Origin: Bugulina stolonifera
Lineage: Eukaryota; Bryozoa; Gymnolaemata; Cheilostomatida; Bugulidae
Assembly (NCBI GenBank): GCA_935421135.1
Contig: OW285191.1
Location: 4,069,219 to 4,133,218, forward strand
Direction: 5' to 3'
DNA length: 64,000 nucleotides
The stretch's first letter is position 1. Every line of letters starts with the position of its first letter. This document shows, one piece after another, positions 1 through 13,783 of the stretch. The position numbers were made by a program, and so were the translations under genes. The notes below the pieces were generated by a model. The model was not told the origin of the DNA, did not search any database, and saw only the letters and a program-made list of their open reading frames with translations.

Positions 1-3000
1 ACCAGACACACAACCTTGTCGCGCTCTGTGCTGCAACAAACAGCAAGCAGTGTTGAATTGTTCACCTGTACCTGTATCAAACCTTTGGAGTTGCCTACCC
101 TCACTAGCAGACGCCTTAGTTTATTTGTTTACATTTGCAGGATTAATTCGCCATGACCATGAGATTGTGAATAATAGCTAAATATAGTTAATTTATATGC
201 AAAATTAAATAAATTCATTTTTTGCTTAATGAAAAAATTTCTGAAATTGAATAAGTAAAAATATACGTTGCTTATAAAGCTACACATAGTTACCAGTGCG
301 TGAGTGAGGCGGTTATCTATCAACAGCAACAACGTTTATGCCCAATCTGGCGGACTAAAAATAGTTCTTGACCTATATTGTCGGTTATTGAGTGCGGTCG
401 ATGCGGCAAGCAAGCAATTTTATGCCTACACTGTCAGCCAGAAAGTAAAAAGTGAGTAAATTTTGCTATATGCATGGTGGTTTTGTAAGTTTTCTTTTTA
501 TTTGGTGCTTGCAACCATTTTGCACGCTAATAGTTTTAGTATGTTAAGTTGTCCAGGTGTGTGCAGTGAGTAACTTCGTTTTGTAGGTTTACAATCGCAT
601 TGAGAGTTAAAATCAAAATGACCGAATGAGTGAATCTGAATATCATTGAGAGTGTAAATTGTGAATCCTGTATATCAAGGTGATTGTAAGTCACCAAATA
701 GTGCATTTTTTATTGATATTACCCGTCACTGATGGTCATTATCTGATGGGCTCTCACAATGACAATTACAGTGACAGTCCTCTAACAAAAATCAAAATGC
801 CCATGCAGAGTAGAGTTAGAGTAGAGAATTGACTGAGAATATTTATTTTAACTTTTTATATTTTCTTATAGCCTAAGCTATTAAATAATTTTATCATCTT
901 TTTCACTGATTTAATTAATTAATTTGCTACATATATTAAGCCTAAAATATATCGATAGCCGTATTTGTAGTAAAGTAGGCCTATAGTTAGTATAGTTAGT
1001 AGTGTTTTATTTATTATTAGAATTATAATTAATTATTATAGCTAGTTCAACATGATAATTATTATTTTTATTATGATAATTATTTAATAAAATATAATTG
1101 TTACATTTTATTAAATAATTATAATGAAATAATAATTAGTGTTATAATAATTAGGCCTATTCAATTAGGCCTATTAGATTATTTTTTATTAGGCTATATA
1201 CACTGACCGGCTTATACTCCTCGGAGTGACCAGCCCCTTGCAGCTTGCACTGTCAAGTGCCAGTGCTGGCCAACTTCTTGTGAGAAAGGCCCTGACGACA
1301 TAGCCTTTTTTGGCAGGGGTAGAGAAGTTGCCTCGAAGCCATGCGGGCTTGCATGAGCCCAAAGACTTTTATATGAAGCACAGGAGCAATTGTGACTGGA
1401 TGCTCTTCCTAACACAACTGTCACCGGGATTCGAACCTGGAACCTCCAGCATGAAAGTTCAACATTCTAACCACTTGGCCACGGCTGCTTCCTTTCATTA
1501 GGCTATCCGTTAATATTACAATAACTACGGCTTAGGCTACTGAATTGCAATATTATTTATTAAAATTTTTAATATAAGCGTAGGTATCTATTAATTAGAT
1601 CGATGATATTCATATTTGACTGACACCTATACTCTCACTCTGCCTGATAATTGTTGGCCTATATTGGAATCCACACGCGTGTAGGCTACTCACCACTTCT
1701 TAGGCTATAGATGCTACTTTTACCGGTTACTGAGTTCTAGTTAGGTCTACATAGTTGGTGAATTACAATAGTTAATACCTTGCAAAATCATACTATGCTT
1801 CTAATAACTAATAACTAATATTATTCTTCATAAATAAACTACATGGCATAGATTTTATTTTCATTATAATTTTTACACCTGGGTCATTATATGTACATTT
1901 GTTACACCGTGAATTCAATTCTATAAAATGTTGTTGTGGTAACATTCTAAATATGGATTAACTTGACTCGACTAACTTGACCAACTAACAAATGACTCCA
2001 GAAAGGCAAAGCTTTGTAGTGATGTGAATATATGTAACTTCCCTTCCTACTAAGGTGTATAATTCAAATAGCCTACATGTAGACCTAGTTAGGTTTATCC
2101 GGTCGTCACGAGTAATGCAACCAGAATGCAAAAAATGACTGATACAGAGGCCGAGGTTACTACGTACCTAGATGCACTACACGGTTAACTAGTACCTTCT
2201 GCAGTATTTTATGTGCTTAAAATATTGCTGACATAAGCTATAGGCCTATAAGGAAGGTGTATGTTCTATAATCTACTAACTCTGAAACCTTTGCCTCAAG
2301 TAGTCTTCCTCTAAAGTGTGGAATGTGACCATGGAGAGTAGCCTCGCCAGATCCTATGTGCTTTAGAAAATGAAAAATCATAACTTATGCAGTGCTACAG
2401 TGTTGTTATATATAGGCCTACCTGTAATACCTGTTATATACATGTAGGTGTAAGCTGTACAAAAAATCTTATTGTATCAATGTAACAGGAAGCTTGCAAC
2501 TAATACCAACTTGGTTAATGTCTTCCGTGAAGTATTTTCGTTCAGTGGCGTCCTTTTGCTGCAATTTTTTGTAAATTATCAAATATTTAATTATTAACAA
2601 AATGTTAAAGCCAAGGATTAGTGTTTGATATTAACTGTCAGAAAGCATTAACTACTTTGGCTATAGTTTCAAGTTTGAATTCTATTAGTCAAGATGGCAA
2701 TGAAATGGGTTCATAGTTGAGCCCTCATAGCTACTTTCATGTAGGGCCTATATGACGCGATGAGCCTGCAATTCAAACGGAAAGCTGCCATGTTAACAAA
2801 AATTGTCTTAGTGTGCAAGATAAATTCATGGTAGAACTACAATGTATATAGCTTATATTATACCGCATATAGCCCATCTAACACCTGCCTGTTCGTGCTG
2901 ATGATCAGTTGCGTGTAAGCCAAAGCCTATCCTATAGACTTCAACCTTTTGTACTTCTGTACACTAACTGTAATCCAATAGCCTTATCCAAAAAAGACAT

Positions 3001-5535
3001 CCAATATGTTGAGTTCAGCTAATGGGTGAACAGTATTGACTTTTTCTTAGTTTAGCAAGAATTTCCAGTGAGTTTGTCATAGGTTTTAAACAATTTAATT
3101 ATGATTGATGTTCTCCTGCTCTCATATAAGCTCTGAGGGCTGACCATTTCAGCTTGGTTATAGTCCTCTATTTCTCAATAGGTAATAAGTAATTTTATGA
3201 TCATTCAAACAGTGTGTGACCACCAGCCCTACTCTACTTTCTCTTGTTTGAAGACAGCAGTTCCTTCTTGTTGCTGCCTACTCTTTTATCAGCATGCCAT
3301 GTACCAGGTTGTTTTGTGACATAGGTATGCCAATGCTTCTATTGGGCCATTGTTTACATGTTCATAGGCATTTGTCTTTTATAAAAGAAGTTAACAGTTT
3401 TAAGTTCTTAGTGGTGAATGCTGCATGGCTAGTCACTTGATGTGTGTATGCAAGCAGCACCAGTAGACTACATGTATAAGCTGTGCATTTCGCAGGACAC
3501 TGACCTATAACTTTGCTGTAACTGATGTAGACTACTAGCTGTCTATGCATTGGCTTTGCTGATCTCTAGGTGGCCTATTACTTGTATGGATTTGTTATAA
3601 CATTAGTGACTTGTAAAGTGCCATGAGTTAGTGTCTGCTAGCTACTTCTCTAACATCCCCACTGGTTGGTTTGGTATTCTCCAGTCTGCGCAACCCTCTC
3701 TGCTGAATAGACTTGCATATAATCTAATTTCTCGCGCACATTGTTTCATGAAATCAGGAATCCAAGATAAACTGAGTTTATGGAATGTATACTATAAACT
3801 GTTGCTGACTAGTGAACACATTCAAACTTCAGTTTGTCCTCTGGCAGCCAATAACATATGCTGCCATATGCAGTAATAGCTGACTAAGTGATTTATATCT
3901 CATGACCTAGTTAGAATATTTGAATCTAATGGTGGTGTTATTCAGCTGCATTGCATCCAACAATCGGGAACACACATTATCAAAAGTTTGGTTTGGAAAG
4001 GCACCATATCAGCGGAGTTAGATAACATAAGCAAACACTCCGGAATATACACTTATTTAATCCTTACAACTATGCTTGACCACATCAGGTTGGGGGGGGG
4101 GTAGCTAATCAACCTGTACCCTCCTCTCAAAGGTTCGGGCTGCCCATCCTCTGGTATTGAATAATAGTCTATAACTCTATATTATTATCTATTGGATATT
4201 TTATAGGTAGGCTCCAAGATTCAACAGGATATGCACTGCTCATAATACAACTATCAATATGTGTTCATCCATTTGTACTGCATTGAATCACTTCAACTAT
4301 ATATATATATTACTTCTGCCAGTAGGCTTTTTGTTGTTGGCCACTTGGTATTGTAGTTGTAGCAGATGAAAAATCAATAACCCAGTGCTAATAAACTGGT
4401 TGATTATGGATATATATTTGTAATGTATGAGTATATCACAAAGTAGGCTAGTACTTGTGCTGCTATAATTATTGCAATAGTTGTATCGGCTGTAGATAAT
4501 ATCACTATATGACTAATAGCATCTGTTAGCTTCTCTACATTAGACGTACACACATGGTCATATAGGCAGTAGTATACATACTACATGCAGAGTATGCAAA
4601 ATAGTTCGTCACTACATGCAGGCGCAGAGGTTGGTTAAAGTCCTGCCTGCCTGTTCCCACCCCAGTTCCAATCTTTTGACCGCAAGTCAATGTCGAACCA
4701 CAGCCAGTTGCTGTGATGTGGCTTGCTATGTGCGCCGTTGTGCTTGTGCCATGTTTTGCTACGTAAAATACGTGTACTGTTGGTATGCGTATGACTGCCG
4801 TTATGTGTGGACATATCCATATATTCACTGACATGTTCATACTAGTTTAACGTTATATGTATATAGTTACAGTAGACGATGTGTACTGTGCTCCAGTTAC
4901 ACTGCTAGAGCTACATGTATGCCTTGTACACATTGACCTATGTATCTAGAATACTAAGTTATTTGTAAGACTAACTGAATGTAGCCTATAGCCTACCTTA
5001 TGTAATCAGACCTTGCTTCCCATCACTGTACAAGCTAGGGCTATCAGCTAGCCTACATTACGGTGTAATGTTTTGTTGCACATAGGCATATGCATGTAAA
5101 TACTCGTAATATTCACTATGTACTACCTACTGCATAGGCTACATGTGTGTATCATTTACGCACACATCCAAGTACATGTGTATGTGTAGAGCTCGGTCTG
5201 CAGGATGACTGACTACTAACTTGAGCCCTGACTACCACCAGAGTCTTATTTGTTAATCTCTAAAACTCAATCTGGTGATTATATTCATTTCTTGAGTTGA
5301 TACAAGTGGGTTAAGCTGCCCCAGCTGGTTATTTTGGCATGGGAGGGCCGTGTGGTCGGATAATGTTATTAGCAAGCAGTTCATTAGGTCCACTAATTTG
5401 TACGCTACTCAGCTGTGGCCTGTCCTGTTCTGTGAGGTTTCTCAACTACATCCCAACCTCACTGCACATAAATATACTCTCCTTCATCCTCTGGTGTTTT
5501 TAGTTTATCTATTACATACTCTACACTATCCTGCA
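1..5535. other. upstream non-coding region of beta-spectrin
   Basis: No open reading frame here resembles a known protein, and the short frames present look random. The region is AT-rich, with a very AT-dense patch at about 840-1170, and holds one tRNA-derived SINE (1198-1496, listed separately) and a run of ten G at about 4091. It probably contains the spectrin promoter and one or more untranslated first exons, because the first coding exon begins directly after an acceptor-like sequence ending at 5535. I could not place the transcription start or any upstream exon with confidence. Confidence 0.5.
1198..1496 (-). mobile_element. tRNA-derived SINE with 10-bp target-site duplication
   Basis: On the minus strand, reading from about 1496, there is a tRNA-like head. 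Its A-box-like part reads GTGGCCAAGTGGTTAGAA and its B-box reads GGTTCGAATCCCGG. The head looks most like a serine or leucine tRNA (GCAGCCGTGGCC start), but the anticodon stem does not pair, so it is not a functional tRNA. A roughly 220-bp tRNA-unrelated body follows to about 1198. The element is flanked by the direct repeat ATTAGGCTAT at 1188-1197 and 1497-1506, as expected for LINE-mediated insertion. Open frames in this interval on both strands are by-products. Confidence 0.75.
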
Positions 5536-5549
5536 GGTAAAAGCTGTGT

Positions 5550-5567
5550 ATGAGTGACAGCAACTAA
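5550..5567 (+). promoter_or_regulatory. five-codon upstream ORF in the spectrin leader
   Basis: An ATG at 5550 opens a five-codon frame (MSDSN) closed by TAA at 5565-5567, seven bases before the chosen spectrin ATG at 5575. It lies in the presumed 5'UTR after the acceptor ending at 5535. Such a short upstream ORF could reduce or pace initiation at the main start; that is inference. Confidence 0.35.
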
Positions 5568-5574
5568 CACAAGT

Positions 5575-8500
5575 ATGACAGAGGTGCACCATGCATACAG
5601 TAGTGTGCGGTGGGAACCAGAGAAAAACGGACACATGAATGGACAGAATCAAAACGGAGGAAACAATGATTTCGATGATGATGGAGGAGCTAACTCTGCC
5701 AAACTATTTGAAAGGTCAAGGATCAAAGCTCTCGCAGGTAAGAGGCATGTTTCTGTGAAGGTATTAGTTAGCTAGTACACATGTAGCCGAGGTATATCCG
5801 CTGCTCAGTCTAGCGATGATGTAGATAGATAGTGAGTGTATCTCAAGTCTGGGACATAGTGATGTAGCAATTACCTCACACAGTTGAACAACAGCAAACA
5901 CACAACATAACATCCTGTCTGCTCTATCCTGCATAGCAGCGGCAGCATGCTATCCTAACTGATACGGCAGCAACTTTCTCACCTTGCAATAGATGCCAAT
6001 CTTTATCATGTGCAGAGATAGGAGATTGGTTCATTCAAATATATAGTGTATTAGTACATGGAGAAGGCTATGTTACCCTATCTACTTCCCCTGGCTATGC
6101 CATTGCGGTGCCGGAAAAACACCGAACCACCGAACAGCGGAATGGAAATCACCGAACAGATCGAGCCAGTATAAAGACATGCCGACCTAACATAAAATCG
6201 CCCATCTTTCATAAAATTGATCAATAATAAACAATATTAATATATCAACTGTGTTAGACAATAACAATAATCATTATCACAACAAATTAAATACCAATTA
6301 AATAAAAATACCATGTGTATTGTATATAACAATACTTATCACATTGACATTATATTTATTTATTAATTTACATTAATTTATTTTATATCAATGGGTTCAT
6401 ATTCTACTGTGCAGAAGTTCCATATGAATTTTCATAGTGCTGAAACAACAAATTAAAATAAAATAATCATTTCCTAACCTTCCAAACTACTACTAATTAG
6501 TATTATGGGTTTGTTCTACTAAAACTTAAAATAAAAATTAAAGTCAATAGCTCATTGATTGTAAATTACCATAACCACGGCACAGTTGGGAATTCCGAAA
6601 AGCGAAGTCACATTTTGCTACCATCCACACAAAAGAAAAGTACCCTTTTCAGCAAACGCACATTGCGCCGCTGATCCTTATCTGATTATCTGTTTATTTT
6701 CCGAAATGTGTAGTTCTAGTGAAGAAATGGCAAGTTTGAACTTAGTCGAAATGTCTTGAGCTGCAATAAAAATCTTGAGCTAATAAAATTTGGGACTCAT
6801 TATATTCATTACTATTTCTCAGGAACACTCACCGTTCATCAATGCATAAGTTGCCTTTTATTGCTAAAGCTGTTAACTTTCATTGTGATTTAGCCTACAA
6901 CTTATTAAATAGGTTAGTAAAATATTTTTTGCACAAAATATTATGTTTATTGCCACTCAGCTCAGGAACATTGTGGGCTAGATATTTGAGAGTCGAGATG
7001 TTTAGATTCTACTTACTCACTTATTTATTGCTTGTCTGAATAAAAATTTATAATTAATTTTTTATAATTATAAATGACATAGTTGAATTGTACAAGAGTT
7101 TTATGAGTTCATGACAGTAAAATGCTGGTTAAAATGGCCTATTATCGTGCTATAAGTAGGCATACAAAGAAATTCTATTCTGTTAAATTCATCCGCTGTT
7201 CGGTGAATTCCATTCCGCTGTTCGGTGGTTCGGTGTTTTTCCGGCACCGATGCCATTGCCATACATGTTATAGATTATAAATAATAATAATAATATATTC
7301 TATAAACATGCATTTACATCTTGCACTGTATGCATAATATATGCTGATATAACAGTTGTAAATAGTTAGGGAAATATTGACTGCTACTTGGCTACATGTA
7401 CACCCAGTTAATGTGATGTGTTGATTGTTGAACATCTACCCTGTAGCAGGTAGATGCTCTCTACTACCTGGTTTATACTAGTTACTTAGTAAATTAGCTT
7501 CCTATTCATCCATGATGTAATAGGAATTAGCTAATGCTGCAGTTAACTGGAAAATCTGATTGATTATTTAATTCACAAAGCTAATTTTCCAACTCATTGG
7601 TAATGAATTTGCAGTGAAACATTGGCACATGGCCAAATTAAGTTGGCTGTCGGAAAAGACTTCACACGCCTCCATGTCTGGGGTGTTTCCATCCTCATAT
7701 CTGTGGATGTGAAGTTCTTGTATACATAGACCTGTGCTGTCGTAGAGGGTACAATAATGTCCATCTGTTTCAGATGAAAGAGAGACTGTACAGAAGAAGA
7801 CGTTCACAAAGTGGGTCAACTCTCATCTGGCCAGAGTGGGATTCAAGATCGGTGACCTATACATAGACCTACGAGATGGGAAGATGCTCATCAAACTACT
7901 GGAGGTCCTCTCTGGAGAGAAACTGGTTAGTCCCATTCCTTATACAGACTGGTAGCTGGTATCACTACCTACTCGACTGTGTACTTGCTGCTACTGCTAC
8001 TAGTGCAGTGTAAACTAACAGGCAGCAGGTGGATTTAACAGTCAGGGGGAGTCAGGAATCAACAATGTTCACTCACTTATTGTTTTCTCTGAGCCACTAA
8101 GTGCAGTGTATAAACAGAGCATTCTTCTACTTGCAATTAAAATAATTAGTTGATGTACTACTTGCTAGTTAGTAAATAATGTACAGGCTACAGATGCATC
8201 CCAGTATGCTATAGCATGCTAACATATTATGATAATGATGGTCTAATAATGGCTGCTGACCTGAATTCTTTAGACCTCATTGTTATCGTACTACTAGACA
8301 CATACACATAGCTAGCTGCCTACTGACTGACTGCCTTCTGAGTATTTGATTGGCTGATCCGCTGACTGCTAGTAATGGTGTCCAAGCCCACCACCCCATT
8401 TCTGGTATGACCCCCTTCTCATATCTGTGGTAGAGCTGGTGAGAGTGGTTATACTAGTGCTAAATACTACTAACAGCAGCTGTACAGGCACAGGCCAGGT

Positions 8501-11500
8501 ACATATTGTCATCAGTTGGTATGCTACATATATATCTGGTACCTCTATCTACTGTAGCCCAGCCACGCCCTCTCTGGTATTCATATACTGGTACCTATTA
8601 TACATATCTGTCTTACTCATCACTGGGTTACCTTCTGCTGTCAGAAGAGGTCAAAGGTTACATACCTCAGCAGCTGACCTCTACCTCTGGAATGTCAGGC
8701 TCTCTCTTATCTAAACTACAGGCAGAGCTTTATTAGCTTCTCTCTGTGTGTGTAATGTTTGTGTAGAGTCAATGCATTCCTGTCAGCTTGATTGGCATTG
8801 ACAGCAGTCAAAGTGCAATTAACTGATTACAATATCATCATCTACAGGGACAGGTATATCCAAGCTTTGGGGTGGTGGGGCTGTGTATTATACAACAGGC
8901 TACCTTGTACTACAGCCTTCCTACCATAGCAAGATGCACAACATGTAATACAGTGCAGTCCAATGATGCTGTTACAGGCAGCAGGTATATAGGTGACCTC
9001 AATCTAGTTGTACCTACAAACTAACAGTATGTAAAGACATGTTGTATGTAATGATATGAAATGAAAACTTTTCATCTGTGAACTTGAGGAAACATTTGAC
9101 TTCACAATGACATACCAACAAATACAAATATGCAAGGATGGGTTAGAACTAGACAAGCCTACCTCCTAGTAGTAGCAGCAGTAGTAGTAGTAATACACTG
9201 TATGTCATAGGCAGTGTAACTACAGGGTAATTCCTTCCATACCTGCACCTGAGTAGTGGAACTCCTACAATACTGTGTAATGTTTATAGTGTAGCACTAT
9301 ATATTAGTAGAACATTATACATGTATGCTGTCCGTTACTAGCTTTACATGGCGCAGAGAACGACTCGTGTCAGTGTGCAGTGGCCCATGTAGCTCTCGCT
9401 CCATATCTTTTTCATATCCGTTGGCTGACCATGCCTGGATCAGAGGTCTAAGTTGAGCGTGAAACTGAATATTATTGGATATTTCGTTGTCCCGACCACC
9501 TTAAAATAGTTATTAAATTGATTTTAAATCCTAGTCAATTCATATATCTTTTCACGACATGAAAATAGGACATGTAGTAAATGCGGCTGTCTTGTAACGT
9601 GCTATGTAAAATGGTACCATACCATGTGATTCTGACCCTGCTCCCAAGCTTTTCCCGTGCAGTGTTAAGCTAGTAGTTCTATGTACAATGTATTACAGTA
9701 CTGTGTGTGTGTTATATATGTAAATAAATAGCATGCTATGATATACTCTGTTCTCTATGCATCCACAGCCGAGACCCACCAAGGGAAAGATGAGAATTCA
9801 CTGTTTAGAGAATGTAGACAAGTCTTTGACCTTCCTCGGTGAGAAGGCGGTGAAATTGGAGAACATGGGAGCCCACGATATAGTGGATGGTAACTCCAGA
9901 CTCACCCTTGGTCTCATATGGACCATCATTCTTAGATTCCAGGTACGTAGTAGTGGGTAGTGGTAGTGGACAGTGGTAGTGGACAGTGGTAGTGGACAGT
10001 GGTAGTGGACAATGGTAGTGGACAGTGTGGTAGTGGACAGTGTGGTAGTGGACAGTGTCGGTAGTGACCATGGTCTCTCATCTGTACTATGATGTTGTAT
10101 CAGTGTCTCAGATGTACATTTTACTACCTACCGATGTATGTCGGTACTCCTACCTTCCTCATCCTCCATCATCTTGTCATCCTGTTCAATACTTTAATTA
10201 AATATGACTAATGGTTTAGAAACTTGTATTATAATGTTACTAGATAAATTACATTTTAATATGCCTGATAATCATCCATCCATGTATTATATCTTACCAG
10301 TACTAGAGTGCCTGTACCTGCCATCTACACCCACACATATGTTAGTATTACCTCCCCCACCTATTACTATGTACATTATATAAGGTAGTGTACAGTGTAC
10401 TGTACTTGTACTCACTGTATGATTGTATGTGTATCAAGGGAACATAGGGGTATGATAGATACACAGGTTGACTAGAGTATCAATGTATGTACAAGCATAC
10501 AGTGTAAACACTGTCTAGTGGACAATGACAGTATTATATTATATAACTCATACACACACACTTGAGTTACTATCCCTCCCCTCTCTCCTTACTAATCCTA
10601 CCTCTGTCTCTGTACTGTATGACTACTGACTGTGACTGTGCCAACTACATTATACTGTACTATATACATGTATCTTACATTGACTACACTTTGGTATTAG
10701 TATATATTATACAGAGATGTATTTGACTGACTGCATGTGTATTCAACAGTCTCTCATAGGGATAGATACTTCACACGATTGATTCATTCTAATCAATAAT
10801 TTTACATAATATCTACATTTACAACTAACTGTACGCCATAGTATTACCGTCTGTGCTGTATGTATAATATGTGTACACTAACTAGTCGTAATGCTATGCT
10901 AGTTTGTGCTAAGTGAATATTATTCTATACTGTCCACAGCCAATACTAGTTCAGTCTAGTTGAAACTTGTCGGTTGGTAGCGTTTACTACAGTGTAGAGA
11001 TAATACTCTCCACCACTACACTGTACTTCCGGATTGGTTTTAACTACCGGACCTCCGGGCAGTCAGATGAACTGCATACATACATGTACATACAGTGCTC
11101 TATCAAGTACTGTGTACTGACTAGGAGGGGAGACAGACAGTTGATAGCAGCCTACATGTACATGTAAATGTTACCCTGTGTGAGCGTGTAGCCTACGTGC
11201 CCTGCCCTGATAGTCATATAATAATACAGTTTATTACACTGTGTGTGAGTGAGAGAGATAGATAAAGTGGTATGTATGATAGAATTGTTTGTAGAGTATA
11301 TTATCTGATGCTATGCATTCCTGTTGGGTATTTAGATAACAATAAATATTATATTATACTAGACTATACTAGCCTAGACAGTTGCTAGCCAACTGTATTC
11401 TAAGATATACCTGTTACTGTTACTTAGCAATGCCCTAACATTATATCATATAATTACTCTACCATTACACTATATTACAGCAATAGCACACGCTGCCAAG

Positions 11501-13783
11501 CCTGTCTCACTGACTCATCTATCCACTACGTTATTATAGCTGTAACTGTATCAGTGTAATACCTACTCCACCTTAGTATACAATCCTATACTACCAGCGC
11601 TGTAATACTACACTAGTATTGACCTAGTTGTGGGTGTCAAACGATATTTTGGCTGTCTGCCTGTCCATTGCTAGTGGACCAGGTGATTCTCTACAGCTGC
11701 AGTCAGATTCATAGAGTAAATAAGGAGGGCAAGTGCACCCATCATCCTCTTTCATCTTTTCCCATTACCAAGCCTACTGGAAACACTTTATGGTCCTCCA
11801 CGCAGACATCTGATCAGACCAGAGATATGCACCTTCTCTGTCTCCATCTACTCTGCTCTATAATAACCAATAGCTGGTTACATTCGCCATGCAACCAATT
11901 CCTATGACTTATTCAATACTTTAGCTGGGTGTACACATAATCCTACAAACCATAATATACAATTACAGTGTATGTAGAGTATTATCTCCCCTGTCCACAC
12001 ACCGCTAATATATCTATTATACATCTGCGGTACTACATGTATATACTACATATTATTAATTTAGATCCAAGACATTCGTATAGAGGAGGAGGCGGAGTCA
12101 TCAGAGACGAGGTCGGCTAAGGACTCCCTCCTACTCTGGTGTCAGATGAAGACCGCAGGCTATCCCAATGTCAATGTTAGGAACTTCACTACGTCCTGGA
12201 AGGATGGTCTAGCATTTAATGCAATCATACACAAACATAGGTAGGTGTAGGTTATACTGTACCTACATTACATGCGCACAACAGATAACTTACCTATTCG
12301 TGTTACTATAATATTGTGTATACTTAGTGTAATACGTAGATGTAGACTAACTATCACTTACACTATTTGTAGACCCGATCTAGTACCATATAACAAGATG
12401 TCCAAAGCCAATCCAGTTGCCAATCTCAATAATGCATTCAACACAGCTGAGGATAAACTGGGAATTGCCTCCCTCCTGGATGCCGAAGGTATGCCCTACA
12501 CTACTATGATCACAATACATAATACAGTATATCGGGTGCAGTACGTACCCTACACTATGTGTGTTGTATTATATGTTGTACTCTTACACTATTATAATGG
12601 TACAACCTCCCTGTATGTAGCCTAGACCGCATTGTCAATCTAGTATTTCTGTAGATGTCAATGTGGAACTCCCCGATGAGAAATCCATCATAACGTACGT
12701 CGTAACGTACTATCACTACTTCAACAAGATGAAGGCAGAGTCTGTGCAAGGCAGGCGTATCGGCAAGGTAGGTTTATGCGTAGCTGAGGTATTCCAGTAG
12801 TGTGTGACCTCTTGTGTTCAAAAGGAAAGAAAACACCTCTAATGTTCGTATGGGATAGACCAACATGGTTGTTAATATTTCTCACTGGGCATGAACAGCA
12901 GATTAAACAAGACAATCAATGTTAGCTCACTGACATCTAAACTATTTCTGTTGTAAACACCACTGGAGACCAGCTCATAATATTGAATACATCAAAGTGT
13001 TAGTCTAATGTAAACATGTACATGTAACCTGCAGTGTGTACATGTATTGTGATTTAACCTCCTTGCCCCAGTGTCAGCCCTAGTTGTTAGGCCTAGTAGG
13101 TAACAGTCATTGCACAGTGAGTCTTGTATATCAGTATAGACTGACAGGTATGTGCAGGTGACTGAACTGGTTACAGAGAGGTGAATAATACACCTAATAT
13201 ATATGAGTGGATTTATCACAGTTGTGTAATATTTATATCAATATCGTTATCAGCCACACTACTCAGTTAGCTGATAATATATGTTATGATTATACAGTGT
13301 AGATGTACATGTAGTATATTCACACAGCAGTGCCGGTGATATTGAAGCCTGTACTGTCATTCTAATAGGGCTTCAAGGGTTAACTTGAATAGAGTAGTCT
13401 AAGTTATCAATAAATAATGATCTCTCTCACATAGTAGCTGTAAATAATTAATCAGCTGTAATAGATATATCAATGTGCAGGTGTTGGACACTTGTGGTGG
13501 AGAGTTGTGTTCCCTTGCTAAGTTAGCAGTGTATACGTTAGACATACCGTTTAATAAAATAAAATGTGGATTTATCTCCCCCTGCTCTAATACAGGTACT
13601 CAACAACGTACTGGAGAACGATAGGCTGATCAATGAGTACGAGACATTGACCTCTGACCTCTTGAGATGGATTGAAGAGATCATACAGATACTGAATGAG
13701 AGAGAGTTTGAGAACTCATTGCAGGGTGTACAGGCCCAGCTAACACAGTTCAACTCATACAGGACCCAGGAGAAGCCACCCAA
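5575..13783 (+). CDS. SPTBN1-like: beta-spectrin part 1: N-terminal tail and actin-binding CH1-CH2
   Basis: Exons 1-7 encode residues 1 to about 360. Residues 1-50 are a divergent polar tail rich in Asn and Asp. The near-invariant [14 protein letters not shown] linker leads into CH1 (about 55-165; key strings [52 protein letters not shown]) and CH2 (about 180-290; [47 protein letters not shown]). Exon 7 starts the first rod helix ([12 protein letters not shown]). The matches to animal beta-spectrins are long and gap-free, so the actin-binding module looks intact. Introns 1-3 are the largest in the gene (about 1.8-2.1 kb); intron 1 holds a DNA transposon copy. Confidence 0.95.

Noticed and set aside
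1420..1490. A possible functional tRNA gene (minus strand)
   Set aside because: The B-box is good but the anticodon stem does not pair and the sequence continues into a SINE body with a target duplication, so it is a SINE head.
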